64,000 nt of DNA from Nemertoderma westbladi (Eukaryota; Xenacoelomorpha; Nemertodermatida; Nemertodermatidae), in NCBI GenBank assembly GCA_032718475.1, contig JAUCBJ010001286.1, positions 1 to 64,000 of the forward strand, read 5' to 3'. A program made the position numbers and the translations under genes. Below, piece by piece: positions 1 through 10,836 of this stretch. The notes under the pieces are model-generated. The model was not told the origin of the DNA. It was given only the letters and a program-made list of their open reading frames with translations, and did not search any database. Every line of letters starts with the position of its first letter. Positions within the stretch are counted from its first letter, which is position 1.

Positions 1-113
1 CATAGGCGACAGCTTTTACATAATATAATAAATATTGACATTTAAGTTGGCTGAACAATAAGTAAATAAATAAACGTTAGGTATAATAACTATTTACATC
101 ATAGTGTCAAAGT

Positions 114-213
114 AGCACTTTGCAGCGTTATAACCCGAGTTTATTTATGTACCGAGCGAGCGCAGCGAGGAGGTTTACATAAATAAACCATGGTTTTAAC
201 GCTGAAAAGTGAC
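114..213. repeat. Short imperfect inverted repeat (MITE-like)
   Basis: The two ends are imperfect reverse complements. The left side reads AGCACTTTGCAGCGTT and the right side is the complement of GTCACTTTTCAGCGTT; inside them are inverted copies of GTTTATTTATGTA around a small GC-rich loop. A related pair (TACTTTGCAGCGTT and AACGTTGCAAAGTA) sits at 715-758. No clear target duplication was seen, so the assignment to a transposon class is open. Confidence 0.5.
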
Positions 214-375
214 CTTTGCAAGCAATGAAATATGTAATTTTGTTACATTATATCAACTAACTTATCAGCGTTCGGTATGTGAAAAAAGGATTTTATGGAT
301 GCTCATATATATATATATTTAATCATGTACTATATCGAATATAAGTGAAAGTTATTAACAGGTAGACAGTATTAA

Positions 376-567
376 TTATACTGTACATTTAAATCGAATT
401 AAAGTTTTTTGGAAGTTATCTCCTGCTTGGATGTGATAAATCATTAATCCATCTTGACTATATTCGACTGAAGCAAACTTATTCACCGTCTGTGTCCGTT
501 CAGTTGTACTGAACACTGTCGTCACTGTCTTGGTTAGTTGAGTGTCGTCTATTGGACGTTTCGCCAT
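376..567 (-). CDS. Possible small protein or first exon (63 codons), unrecognised
   Basis: An ATG-started frame of 63 codons on the minus strand. Its composition is protein-like (DTQLTKTVTTVFSTTERTQ, then SVEYSQDGLMIYHIQAGD) rather than repeat-derived. I do not recognise a family. The SQDGLMIYHI stretch is faintly like a beta-propeller strand, but one strand proves nothing. It could be a short gene, a first coding exon of a minus-strand gene running out of the window, or chance. No convincing splice donor follows. Confidence 0.2.
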   Translation of the reverse strand: MAKRPIDDTQLTKTVTTVFSTTERTQTVNKFASVEYSQDGLMIYHIQAGDNFQKTLIRFKCTV

Positions 568-714
568 AATGGATTACAGTACACGTTAAACAATTATATA
601 CATACAGTAGCTAGTCCCGTCACTGCAAACTGGATATGAAGCAGCACTCATTAACATAAGTGGAAATAATACATTCTGGAATACGGTAATTCAAGTTGTT
701 TCCATGTCATTGAT

Positions 715-758
715 TACTTTGCAGCGTTCCGTCCTATAGGCCGCAACGTTGCAAAGTA
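715..758. repeat. Short inverted repeat related to the 114-213 element
   Basis: TACTTTGCAGCGTT at 715-728 and AACGTTGCAAAGTA at 745-758 are reverse complements apart from one extra base. A further direct half-copy (CCTTGCAGCGTTATGAG) follows at once. It shares the TTTGCAGCGTT core with the 114-213 repeat. Confidence 0.4.
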
Positions 759-962
759 GTACCTTGCAGCGTTATGAGTAATTCACCAGAACGCTGTTAA
801 GTTGACATAATGTACAAAAAAATGAAAACATTTGGATTTCCGTTGTAACTCGTGACGCGATTACGTGATTTATTGAAACATTGAAACATTGCTTCTGAGT
901 TGATAGAAAAAAAATGAACTCAAAAATATGTCCAATTCAATTTTTGTAAATTATATTTTTAG

Positions 963-2492
963 AGTCGCAATGTTGCAACTAATATGGCATTGTCGCTAGT
1001 TGATAGTGGCATAGATGTCAATCACACTGATTTACTCGGTTACAACGTAATATTCCACGCAATCTTCCGGAGAATGCACGGCGTCCTAGAAGTCGTGTTG
1101 AGTACCTACTGCGTCGACCTCAATCATAAAGACGTTTACGGCAACACCGCTATCATCTACGCTGTCATCCAGAACGATCCCGCAGCTTTATCGAAACTAC
1201 TAAGGTGTTGCGCGCGATTCTCCGTAACCGTGGATACCACCGACGACAGAGGGATGACGGCCTTAATGTACGCTGAATGGCTGGGGAACAGTAAATGTGC
1301 GAATCTTTTACGCACGTTAGGTGGCGCTTCTCTAACTATGAGAGATTCCGTCTACCGCCGAAACGCTGACCAATGGGCGTTAAGCAAACGTTTAGGAGGA
1401 AGCGAAACTATACAATTGCCACCGGTGCTCCCAAACAGAGAACGTCATTGGAGTTGCGTCAATGAAAGCGACACGCCGGCGCTGAGAAGAAGACCAGCAA
1501 CTGCGACTAATAATGTCCCAATTCATTTACGAAAATCTAACGAAGCGATAGTGAAAGTAAATAAAAGTTACCCTACCTCTTGCATAACTCCTCACGATTT
1601 TGAATTTTGTTACTTGCAACGAGCTTTGACATATGCAAGATCTAATTATACGAACCGCCCTGTTAGGCCTAATAGCACTCAATCCAATACTTCTGTGAGA
1701 CACATCGACAACGGCCAGACAGCTGAGAAATCCAAGTTAGTTACTCCTGTTAGTTACGATGCGTTTCAGCTACTAACGATGAGCGTTTCTCAGTTGAGCG
1801 ACAGTTACAGACCACCCGTGGTAGCGCCTGCACCACCACTGCCACCAACGCCACCCCCGGAGAAAGAGACATCATTATCGGATTCGGCAACCCCATCATC
1901 CAATCATTCTTTCCGACAAACGGCGGCGAAAAAAAAGTTTGGTAAACTCACAGCGTCGCTGATTGGTAAGAAACCGTTTCAGCAAAGATCTGGTGCGATC
2001 GATGTCAGTTGCGTTTTCAACCAAAATCTTATGAAATTGCGCGCGAAAAATAAGGATCTTAGGGGGTCTAATGCAACTGGGGTTGAACCAACTGAAAGTT
2101 CCAAAACGAAGATGCGGAGCGCTAAGGGTTTGTTCGCGACTGCAATGCGAGGTAAGAAAACAACCATGGCTGAAGTTGTGCGAAGAGTCGAATCAAATAG
2201 CCAGAAAGAAGTTTCCATTGAGAGTGAAGACGTGAGACAATCGGAGAATACAGATGTATTTCAGAGTGAAGATGTAAATGTGGTTGAAGAGAGTGTTGTT
2301 GCCCAGGAAACCGGCATAGGCGTTTTGGAGATACTCAGATCTTCAGTTTTGAATGCCAAATTATGTGGAAATGAAACTAATAAATTACATAAATCGACAT
2401 CTATTGATTCGGACAATAAAGATGATTCGACTAAAGATGATGGGGCAAAGCGTGAAGGTATACCATCCATAGCGCTCTCCTTCATACAATAA
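963..2492 (+). CDS. Ankyrin-repeat protein, 3' terminal exon (partial gene)
   Basis: The exon encodes at least 502 residues and ends TAA TAA. About three to four ankyrin repeats fill residues 1-125 (LLGYNVIFHAI, DVYGNTAIIYAVI, DDRGMTALMYAEWLGNSKCANLL). They are followed by a long low-complexity tail with a proline run (about residues 280-300: PPLPPTPPPE) and many Lys and Ser. The first ATG (984) is probably not the start: an AG acceptor ends at 962, the reading frame opens exactly there (AGT CGC AAT ...), and the seven extra residues continue the first ankyrin helix. So this is likely the last exon of a gene whose 5' exons were not found. The pattern RGMTALM..A...C..LL...GASLT..D.....A..WA resembles ANKRD33-type proteins, but that is a weak match. 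Partner and location are unknown. Confidence 0.7.
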   Translation, partial: SRNVATNMALSLVDSGIDVNHTDLLGYNVIFHAIFRRMHGVLEVVLSTYCVDLNHKDVYGNTAIIYAVIQNDPAALSKLLRCCARFSVTVDTTDDRGMTALMYAEWLGNSKCANLLRTLGGASLTMRDSVYRRNADQWALSKRLGGSETIQLPPVLPNRERHWSCVNESDTPALRRRPATATNNVPIHLRKSNEAIVKVNKSYPTSCITPHDFEFCYLQRALTYARSNYTNRPVRPNSTQSNTSVRHIDNGQTAEKSKLVTPVSYDAFQLLTMSVSQLSDSYRPPVVAPAPPLPPTPPPEKETSLSDSATPSSNHSFRQTAAKKKFGKLTASLIGKKPFQQRSGAIDVSCVFNQNLMKLRAKNKDLRGSNATGVEPTESSKTKMRSAKGLFATAMRGKKTTMAEVVRRVESNSQKEVSIESEDVRQSENTDVFQSEDVNVVEESVVAQETGIGVLEILRSSVLNAKLCGNETNKLHKSTSIDSDNKDDSTKDDGAKREGIPSIALSFIQ

Positions 2493-2939
2493 TAACTTAT
2501 TAACCCGTGGAATATGGAAAAACGTGCGGTAAAGTATAGAGTTAGTACCGTAGTAGTTATCGTGTAGCGGTCCAGTAAGTTGTTAGAATTCCTATAGGTT
2601 TACATAGAGTAATGGATACGCTACTAATAATATATAAATATTCTGTGCATTTCAATGTGCAATACTATTCAATCCAATTCAAAGAGCTCCTAAAAATTGT
2701 CTCTTAAAATTTCACTGATTTGATTTTATATCATGTCAATAACATGGTACTACTGTATTATTATTATAGAAATGGTCTTAATGATGTAAATTTTATTTAT
2801 TCTTTAATCCTGGCAACCATTAATTATGAAATTATTACAGTATTATCAACCAAAAATCGAATTCAGCCCTACACCGAAAATACGTAATAAGACCCTAGGC
2901 CTACCCATAGAAACAGGGGACTATAAACCTGCCGAACTC
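2493..2939. other. Intergenic, 3' flank of the ankyrin gene
   Basis: AT-rich sequence. No coding, RNA or repeat feature was recognised before the LINE remnant begins. Confidence 0.4.
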
Positions 2940-3117
2940 CAGAGAAGTCCCCTCCCAGAGGTATTTCCAATCATAAAGCAAATTTATTAGATGAAATCCC
3001 TGCAGTGGTATGGAAAAAAAGTAGTGAAAAACAGACCATTACTAATTGGTTATTTGCAATCGTATGCTGAACTGGGGAAAACCACCAGCAATTTGGACTA
3101 AAAGTCACCTAAAGCCT

Positions 3118-3136
3118 CCCCCCCCCCCCCCCCCCC
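3118..3136. repeat. Homopolymer C tract (19 bp)
   Basis: A run of 19 C inside the LINE remnant, one of several G or C tracts of this size in the window. Confidence 0.9.
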
Positions 3137-3265
3137 ACGAAAGGATAATTTTGTAAACCAACAAACTACCGGGGAGTCTCCTTGTGGTACAGTAGCTGCC
3201 AAATGGAACATAATGAAACTGCTGCGCAAGAGCCAAAACGGATTTCAACAAAATAGATCAACAAT

Positions 3266-3836
3266 GGATTCGATCCCACCTGGACGTCATTGCCGACTTT
3301 GCAAAAGCTGTGCCCAACAAAAAGTTATAATAATATGAAACCACTTATTCACCCATAACACCAATAATAAACTATAAATATACCGGTCGCATTTCCCTAT
3401 GGGTGTAACTGTCCTACCCAAATTAGTAGCTAGAGTGTTTAATTAATCACTGTGGCCGTGATGGTTCATGGTTCATGTACACTACCCTTTCATTGTAGCG
3501 AATGGTTAAAGACGGCCAAGTACGATAGGGTTGAGCACAGTGGCAGCATAATATGCTGCCACTGTATTACACTGTATTATTCCACTATTCCACTGTATTA
3601 TATTATAGTGGTATTGACAGTTGGGAGGCCAATGAGGAGGTAAATTGCGAGTAGTATTTCCAGGTCTATCTTTTACCTGAGCCGCTAGCTGAATGGTTAG
3701 AGCGTCAGACTTCCAACCCGGAGGTTACCAGTTCGATCCCACCTGGACGTCATTGCCGACTTTGCAAAAGCTGTGCCCAACAAGAAGTTATAATAATATG
3801 AAACCACTTATTCACCCATAACACCAATAATAAACT
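3266..3836 (+). mobile_element. tRNA-derived SINE-type insertion with direct end repeats
   Basis: The insert splits the LINE reading NRST and is flanked by a perfect 13-bp target duplication, ATAGATCAACAAT (3253-3265 and 3837-3849). About 105 bp is repeated directly at both ends (from GATTCGATCCCACCTGGACG at about 3268, and again from about 3731). The second copy is preceded by a tRNA-like head at 3679-3750: an A-box-like TAGCTGAATGG and a B-box-like AGTTCGATCCC. So it looks like a full SINE preceded by the tail of another, or an element with terminal direct repeats. Confidence 0.7.
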
Positions 3837-4094
3837 ATAGATCAACAATAGCTCAGATAGGCCTACTTGCGCTACGGAGACTAATTGAGGGAATTAAGTA
3901 AAAGAATCTCCCCGCAGTCATAACTTTTGTGGACTTCAAGAAGGCATTCGACTCAATCCATAGAGGTAAAATGCTGGAAATCCTAAGAGCTTAGGGAAAA
4001 CCATAAGTAATTGTGGTTTATATTGGGTCGGTCGCTATATTGTGACACAGAAGCTCAAGTAGCCATACTCTCACCAGATGGCGAAACTGAGTTA

Positions 4095-4312
4095 TAGATG
4101 AACTTACGTGCCCGGGTCACCGGTGGAAACATATCAATCGGGGGAGGTTGAGACTGATCTATTATCGAATGACCGAGAGAAAATTTAGTTGCCAATATTT
4201 CAGCCACTATATTATAGATTGCAAAACAAACAATAATATAAATATATAAATAAATAATAATAAATTTTCTCTCGGTCATTCGATAATAGATCAGTCTCAA
4301 CCTCCCCCCATT
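4095..4312. mobile_element. Small foldback insertion in the LINE fragment
   Basis: About 218 bp splits the LINE between SPDGETEL and ETGLFSILTGVLQ. A near-perfect 12-bp duplication flanks it (GAAACTGAGTTA at 4083-4094, GAAACTGGGTTA at 4313-4324). Inside, arms of about 47 bp at 4139-4187 and 4262-4309 are reverse complements (GAGACTGATCTATTATCGAA and its complement) around an AT-rich loop. It has no coding capacity. Confidence 0.7.
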
Positions 4313-4604
4313 GAAACTGGGTTATTCTCAATTCTGACTGGCGTACTGCAAGGTGACACATTGGCGCCAGTACTATTCATAACTCTATTATACTGTACAT
4401 TACTGTATTCATAACATATCAACGAGGTCGGCCACAAAGGGAGAAGATCTGGGATTCACACTTCAAGAACGCAGAAGTAGTATATATCCGGCAACTACAG
4501 TCACAGACACCACCTTTTCGGTTGACATCGCCCTGCTTTCAATACACTAGCAGATGCACAGCTTCTACTGAATAAAGTCGAGAGGGCTGCTAATGAGGTT
4601 GGAC

Positions 4605-5328
4605 GGTGTTCGGACACTTCCCCCCCGGACACTTCCCCCCCGGACAGTTCCCCCCCGCTCAAGTAGGACACTTCCCCCCCGGACACTTCCCCCCCAGACA
4701 CTTCCCCCCGCGGACACTTCCCCCCCCCCGACTGTTCTTAACTTCGCACATTCGTATTTTTCATTTTGTAAGGTAAACGGACCGCTTGTATCCAGATAAG
4801 TTGTATCCAATTTTCCTTTCGTAGCTCAGAAAGTGATCTTTTGCATCCCGATTTTACATTTTATATCCAAGTTTTATTTATGGGTTTTATCAATGCAATT
4901 ACATCGTATTGTTTGTTAATCTTTAAACAATTAATTATATTAGATGACCTATAAATTCCATCCCCGGAATGATATACTGTTTTTATTAACTATAGAATTA
5001 TCTGATGATACAAACATGAATTAAATATTTCAAAGTGGTCTTAAGTCTTTCTCCACGGGCACTCAGGGAAATGCCGGGGTCTGGGGTCTATAAAAATGTT
5101 TCTTTTATAATTTTGAAAAAACTTGTCTAGATACAACTTGTCCTGTAACCATCTTTAACTTTTGTTTATTGCTTTGATGCATCCAGATTAATTTTAACAC
5201 TTTAACTGGGGGGGAAGTGTCCGGGGGGCAAGTGTCCGGGGGGCAAGTGTCCGGGGGGGAAGTGTCCTACTTGGGCGGGGGGGAAGTGTCCGGGGGGGAA
5301 GTGTCCGGGGGGGAAGTGTCCTAGATCC
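4605..5328. mobile_element. Foldback transposon with minisatellite ends (GGACACTTCCCCCCC)
   Basis: About seven copies of GGACACTTCCCCCCC form the left end (4611-4730). Their reverse complement GGGGGGGAAGTGTCC forms the right end (5208-5322). The outermost bases also match as inverted ends. An 8-bp target duplication GGTTGGAC flanks it (4597-4604 and 5329-5336), and removing the element and one duplicate restores a LINE reading. The centre (4731-5207) has no recognisable ORF, so the element is non-autonomous. An 8-bp duplication fits hAT- or P-like transposition. Confidence 0.8.
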
Positions 5329-5405
5329 GGTTGGACTGTATAAAAATGCTACCAAAATGGAAGTCATTGTTAATGTTCAGTCATGTAAAGTCATGTTAAT
5401 GGAAT

Positions 5406-8400
5406 CTTGACCACAATTGATAATAATCCACACTAATCCATGTACAATTGACCTTTTCAGTCCACAACAGGAACTGAACACCTACCTGGTAAAAAATACC
5501 CGGTATTTAAAAAAAACCCATATCAGTTTAATTGTAATATAATGCAGAACTAGAGACGGGCCTAGCGGCCCGTGAAGCAAGTCGTAGGAGACAATACGAG
5601 TCAAGAAAAAGCTTTTTGTTCTGTCTAATAATCAATTAGCGTGAGGGTAGTCCCGGTGGTGTACGAGAAATTTTCTAGACAACTTCAAACTATAATTATT
5701 ATGTTGTAATCATCCAATGAATTATAAAAGCTGTTGTGATTATAGAAGATAGAGAGCAGTTAGCGAAATGACTATTTTATTCTATCGGATAGAGTAGTCA
5801 GAGTCTCAGAGAGGAGTCGAGGTGTCAATTGATTAATAATAATAACAGCAGTTGTCATGAATTCAATACAATCGCGCACAAGAAGTGATAAGACAAATTC
5901 GTTCTTATTTTTGTAATAAATAAAACAAGTTGAGATGTTTCAATGTAAACCGCGATTAACAATTTACACTGTTCAATGTAAACCACGATATTAATAAAAT
6001 ACAACAATTATATTATTATTATAACAGATTTTTATATTTCAAACTATAATGTTAGCCTTATGGAGAATCATTATGAGGCTGAGTAAACATTCAGCCTTAT
6101 CAACATACAGCCTCCACAGTATTAATGTTGGCGCAAAGATTTCAAAATAAAACAATAATGCAATGAGAGCATAGTACAATACACTGTGTAGTCAACACAC
6201 TGTTTAACTAACAGTCATTTAGCTTGCACGCCAATTAATTAACATAGCAAGGATGCATTGGGAAGAGTTATTCAGCTGAGACTGTAGGTCTAATAGTTAA
6301 ACCAGTTTATGTTTGAATACTGTCTGGGTTGTAGAGTAGAGTGATAATAAAACTTGGCACAGACAATACTTCTTTGTTAGTTGCCCTTCCTATTGAATGC
6401 ATTACCAGGCCATCTCTATACATTTTTCATGAGTGCCAGCTGGTGTTTTATCATTGCGCCTATGGCAAATTTCGTGTTTTGGGGCTATTTTTCGAAATAA
6501 AACAAGTTGAGATGTTTCAATTTAAACCGCGATTTCACAAGTACCCTTAGAAATCCATTTTCATGGTCCATGCAGCCAGTAGTCAGTAGCTTTTTTTTCT
6601 TACAGTAATCAAGTCTAACGACTTGCTAATTACGTAATTTGGCAAACCATCAAATCACACGTTTTATAATTGTGAAAAGTATAGACACTGTAATTTAGTT
6701 TCTACTAGGCCTACATCTGATACACTATGGAGGTGCCTAAATTATGTAGGAGTTGGGAATAAAAAGGGTTAGGGTTAAAAAAGGGTTAAAAAGGGTCTCA
6801 GAACGGTGTAACAATTTTACGGGTCTTTGTAAAAAAGACAGTAAAATATTAGATTTAGCCTTTCTCATTTTCTTGGAAACGTTGGCGGTGAGACACTACG
6901 TGACTACGACTTTGTTTACTACCTACCTTAGTTACCATGAAAATGAAAACGAAATAGAAACGAAATTATCTCAGCTGTTTCTCATCAAAATTCATATATT
7001 GTTACATATTTGGAATCCTCGCAACGCAAACTTTATAATAATATGAAAAAATTACGACTAATGTGAAGAATGGCCACGATACGGAGAGTGCGATTTCACA
7101 AAAGACACTTTTTTAAAACGCTTATAAATAAAATGAAAAGGCTAAATCAAAATTCCGGCTTCATGGGGACAGCGACGGTGAGTTTAACTACTGTAGTTGA
7201 TAGTTTCAAATTTCAAGCAATTTGATAAAGATTTGTAGAATTTTTTTTTTTTTGGGGGGGGGGGGTGGGGTCCGAGTCATAATGCAGAGAATGACACTGG
7301 GTCATGGGTAATACAGTAGTAATAGTATTAATATTACTGTTATCATTTTTCTCAACTACAGAATTACTTAATTAACCATTCGACATTCACATACTGTTTA
7401 CATTGTAGTAGCAAACTGTATGGGAAAAATAGAATATTATGTATGTATAGGATTTATTCCGGTAACGCCGCGTGTCAAATCATTGCATCATCATTTGCCA
7501 AAACGTTTTGTGATTGGTCGGCCATATACTGCATTTTAAAGTTATTTGCGAATCAAAAATAACTAATCATTTACAACTATTTGCAATTAATTGCACTTGA
7601 ACTACAGTACATCAAAGTAACAAATTAATATAATTTGTGTGTGTCTGTGTATGTACCAAAGCGTTCTGAATCATATAGTTTAGTTAAAAGTATGTAGAAC
7701 GCCTGGAATGTTTCTGATTAGTTCATTAACTGTCATCCTGTTTGTTCAATTTATGTGTGGTACTGTTCACGTCGTACGGCATTATATAACACCTTTTATT
7801 GGGAATTACTGAATTAATTTATTGCTGTATTTAGTAGGCAAAGCGCAATACCTGGTAATTGAGTTGGTTATGTAAAGAATACTTAGATTACAACACATGC
7901 TGCAGCCGCACCACCACGCCCGCCCACCCTGGACACGTTGTCAGTTTCTCAGTTATTCCATATTCTGATATTCAGTGCCACGTGTTACGTGGACGAATCA
8001 TAACACAGGAATATTATTATATTACCGTAGCCTATATTCAGTTTAGCCTTTCATTTCAGCCTTTACTGCTTTACAGCTTTAGGCAAACATTTCGTTACCG
8101 CCACGGAGTCTCCACTCCAGCCTGTCAGCACCACTTCACACGTTCTGACTCTGTACTGTGTACAGCTGTACATGCAGACAGGTGTAGGTACCGGTCCTTC
8201 AGTACTGTAACACGTCCAGACGTCTGTCTGTCTGTACGTCAGTACAGCAGTACGTGACACGGTGACAGCATAATGCTGTATTGACATAGGCCTATGCTAC
8301 TTTTTAAACAGTTAAATTCAACTTTTAATTTGTAAATTCAACTCTACAGACTCTAATACTGTAATATAGCAGGAGACCCAGAATTGCCCCAAGACATGAC

Positions 8401-8749
8401 TGCATCACTGCATGACAGAAGGCAGAAGGGGTGTTTTTATTGTTTTTATTAACAGATAGGCCTAGATGTGATGTAACTCGAAAAATTAACCCTCATTACC
8501 TGATTACAGCCAGACCAGCAGACAGCATTACCGCGGTGTACCGATGGCAGGATTGAATAAAAACTTTCACCATTGGCAGGTTGGGATTACATTTTTTAAA
8601 AAGATGATTATAGTGATATAATTATATGATTAACAGATTACAGATTAACTGATTAAGGCAGTAAGGTGATTACATTTAGGAATTAGCTGAAATACTCTGA
8701 CTGGTATATAATTGATAATTGGACCTATTACATTACTGTAATGTATTAA
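5406..8749. other. Intergenic, no gene recognised
   Basis: AT-rich, with several short ATG frames that look like chance. A stretch of about 35 bp (AACAAGTTGAGATGTTTCAA and following) occurs at about 5929 and again at about 6498, with a shorter piece at 5970. A T/G homopolymer tract lies at about 7241-7269. Nothing else can be supported. Confidence 0.4.
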
Positions 8750-8999
8750 GGCCATGATACACCACACTGCCACAGGCTGACAGGAGCGGCGAGCGGCCGC
8801 GGCAAGCGGCCACTTTTTAAAAATTGAACACATTATTTTCTATGGGTGATGATACACCACAAATGGCTGCTGCTGTGCTGCCGCTCGCCGCTCCTATCAG
8901 CCTATAGTCTGATAGTGTATCATACTAAAAGTCGCCGCTCACATCGGCCGCTCGCCGCGGCCGCCCGCCGCTGCCGCTCGACTGTGGTGTATCATGGCC
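8750..8999. mobile_element. MITE with TTAA target site
   Basis: A 250-bp element with inverted ends GGCCATGATACACCACA and its complement, flanked on both sides by TTAA (8746-8749 and 9000-9003). The interior contains GC-rich inverted segments (CGGCGAGCGGCCGCGG type) and a half-copy of the end sequence near 8849. A TTAA target with these ends suggests a non-autonomous Kolobok- or piggyBac-type element. It is far richer in GC than its surroundings. Confidence 0.8.
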
Positions 9000-9043
9000 T
9001 TAAAATTACCGCTGTAGGCTGGTAGGCCTATGCCTGTATGTCA

Positions 9044-10827
9044 GTCGGTGAGAAGTCAAAAATTGGACTTCAAGTCCAATTTTAGACTTCAAGTCCAATT
9101 TTGGACTCCAAAGTCCAATATTGGACTTTAGTACAACTCCAAGTGTACCCATGCTGCCATACTGTATATCGGTATTTAAATCAAAACTGCATCCCGTATC
9201 AGTACATATATATTACATAATTACAATGCAACATTATTTTAATGATCAAATTAATTATTATCTGTATTATAAACAGGGATCGCACACGTACAGTCAGACA
9301 TCAGCAGTTACTTTTTGCGGTAGTGGTATAGCTTTGCGGTAGCCTTACTGCCTTAGCCGTGTATACCAGTATACCGCGGTAGCATAGTGGAGTTATAGCT
9401 GTATAGTTCATTCATACCCACCCATACAGCCATACCTGTGGTATTTTCGTATGGCAAAAATAAGACTACTGTAAACTGTAACCTGTTATGTTATTGAGTT
9501 AATGTTTATTGACTAATTGTTATGATTAGGTTCACTGTGTCAAGTACAATGCACACATCTCTGCATCTCCAACCAAACACTATATATATAACATTGGAGT
9601 TGGAGGTGTCTCATTCAGTCATTGGTTCCCCCAAGCTTGACACTAGAACAAAGCCGCCTCCGCTTTGCAGGACATCGCTTTAAGCCGTGAGGACCAGCCA
9701 ATGCACCTCATGGAGTGAATAAGCATGGTGGACAGCCCATAACTTTCTTGAGACGCATCTTTCTTACTGTCTTAAAGGACACTGGCCTTGAAGATGCGGA
9801 TGATCTAGCAAATGTCATGGGTGACTGGGTGATAAGGCTGTAAGAGTGTAAGGGAGTTGTGGAGGCGCACTTTTGTCAACAAGCCGGCACAGCATTCTTA
9901 ATACATAATAGGGCCTATATATATAATGCTGTTGCAATGAATCACGCCGATTGTAGTAGTAGTATGTGGTGAGGTTATAGGGCTCCTTCAATTGGTAAAG
10001 TCAAAAGTGGCCGTTTATTGTTTTAGTTAGAAAAGCCTGCATCTGTAACCCGTTCCTTTCCCTCAATTGGTTTATGATTATGACGTGTGTTACTTGTTAC
10101 TTCTGTACTTATTATGTGGAGACCCCAACACGTTAATCAGTTACTAATCCCATTTCATTATCCTGTTATCCAGCCGTTTTATAATACCCTTCCAGCCTTC
10201 CTGTTGTATGGAAAAATTAGAAGAGATGGTGGTAGCATCAACTTGTAGTACCGGTATTTCTTTCTGATAAGGCTCCCATAGCCTTAGACGAAATCGTAGC
10301 TTGTACTGTAGTTAGCCTTAGCAGCAGCTGCAGTTGGCTAACCTGGCATTGCTACCAGTATCCACCAAATATAATTTGTAATTAAATATTTGTTGGAGCA
10401 TAACCTAATCTAGTCCTAAAGACACTATAAAGTCCTGGGTACATAAGGCTGTAAGTCAGTACAGTAAGTAGTCATTACACTGAAGATACATACAGAGCTG
10501 CAAAGGTAACTTTCCATAACTTAGCAGCTGTCTGGCTGTCTCTCATCTGTCATGCTTCATGTACCTTTAAGTTCGATTCTCAATGTCACGTCCAAAATTG
10601 GACTTGAAGTCCAATATTGGACTTTTGTAAAAATTCAAACCTTATAAAAAAAGTTCCCCCTGGTGAATTTTTTGATATATTTTCGATTAAAGAAAAAAAA
10701 TCCCGCCCGATCCAATTACCCAAGGCCCTGGAACAATTGGCTGATTTGAAGTCCAATATTGGACTCACAGAAGTCCAATTTTTGACTTGAACTGGAGTCG
10801 AAGTCCAATTTTGGACTTCTCACCGAC
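9044..10827. mobile_element. Foldback element with AAGTCCAATTTTGGACTT repeats
   Basis: Inverted ends GTCGGTGAGAAGTC and GACTTCTCACCGAC are flanked by a perfect 9-bp duplication TGTATGTCA (9035-9043 and 10828-10836). Directly inside each end are several copies of the near-palindromic AAGTCCAATTTTGGACTT (9056-9126 on the left; 10590-10627 and 10748-10820 on the right). The 1.78-kb interior carries a LINE fragment and no transposase frame. The 9-bp duplication is in the range of Mutator-like elements, but the class is inference. Confidence 0.8.
9533..9905 (+). pseudogene. RTE-like LINE 3' fragment (family B)
   Basis: Its translation in shifting frames matches the 3' end of the copy at 57201-58217 (YNAHISNQTLYNI, EDQPMH, KDTGLEDADDLANVMGD, FVNKPAQHS). 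It is full of stops and frame changes. It lies inside the foldback element at 9044-10827. Confidence 0.7.
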
Positions 10828-10836
10828 TGTATGTCA

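Larger units (their letters stand above)
2940..5405 (+). pseudogene. RTE-like non-LTR retrotransposon fragment (family A), broken by insertions
   Basis: Pieces of one reverse-transcriptase reading can be followed in order through stops and frame changes: DEIPAVVWKK near 2990, NYRGVSL near 3165, NGFQQNRST near 3236, FVDFKKAFDSIHRGKMLEIL near 3930, LTGVLQGDTLAP near 4335, GREDLGFTLQERRSSRYPA near 4440, and a decayed active-site box near 4515 (FSVDIALLS where FADD would be expected). NEVGLYKNATKMEV joins only if 4605-5328 is removed. It is a dead 5'-truncated copy. The clade call (RTE-like) rests on the LQGDTLAP and FVDFKKAFDS wording. It hosts a poly-C tract and three nested elements. Confidence 0.75.

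Noticed and set aside
8063-8287. Short overlapping ORFs near 7.9-8.3 kb
   Set aside because: Composition is low-information with no conserved motif; probably chance.
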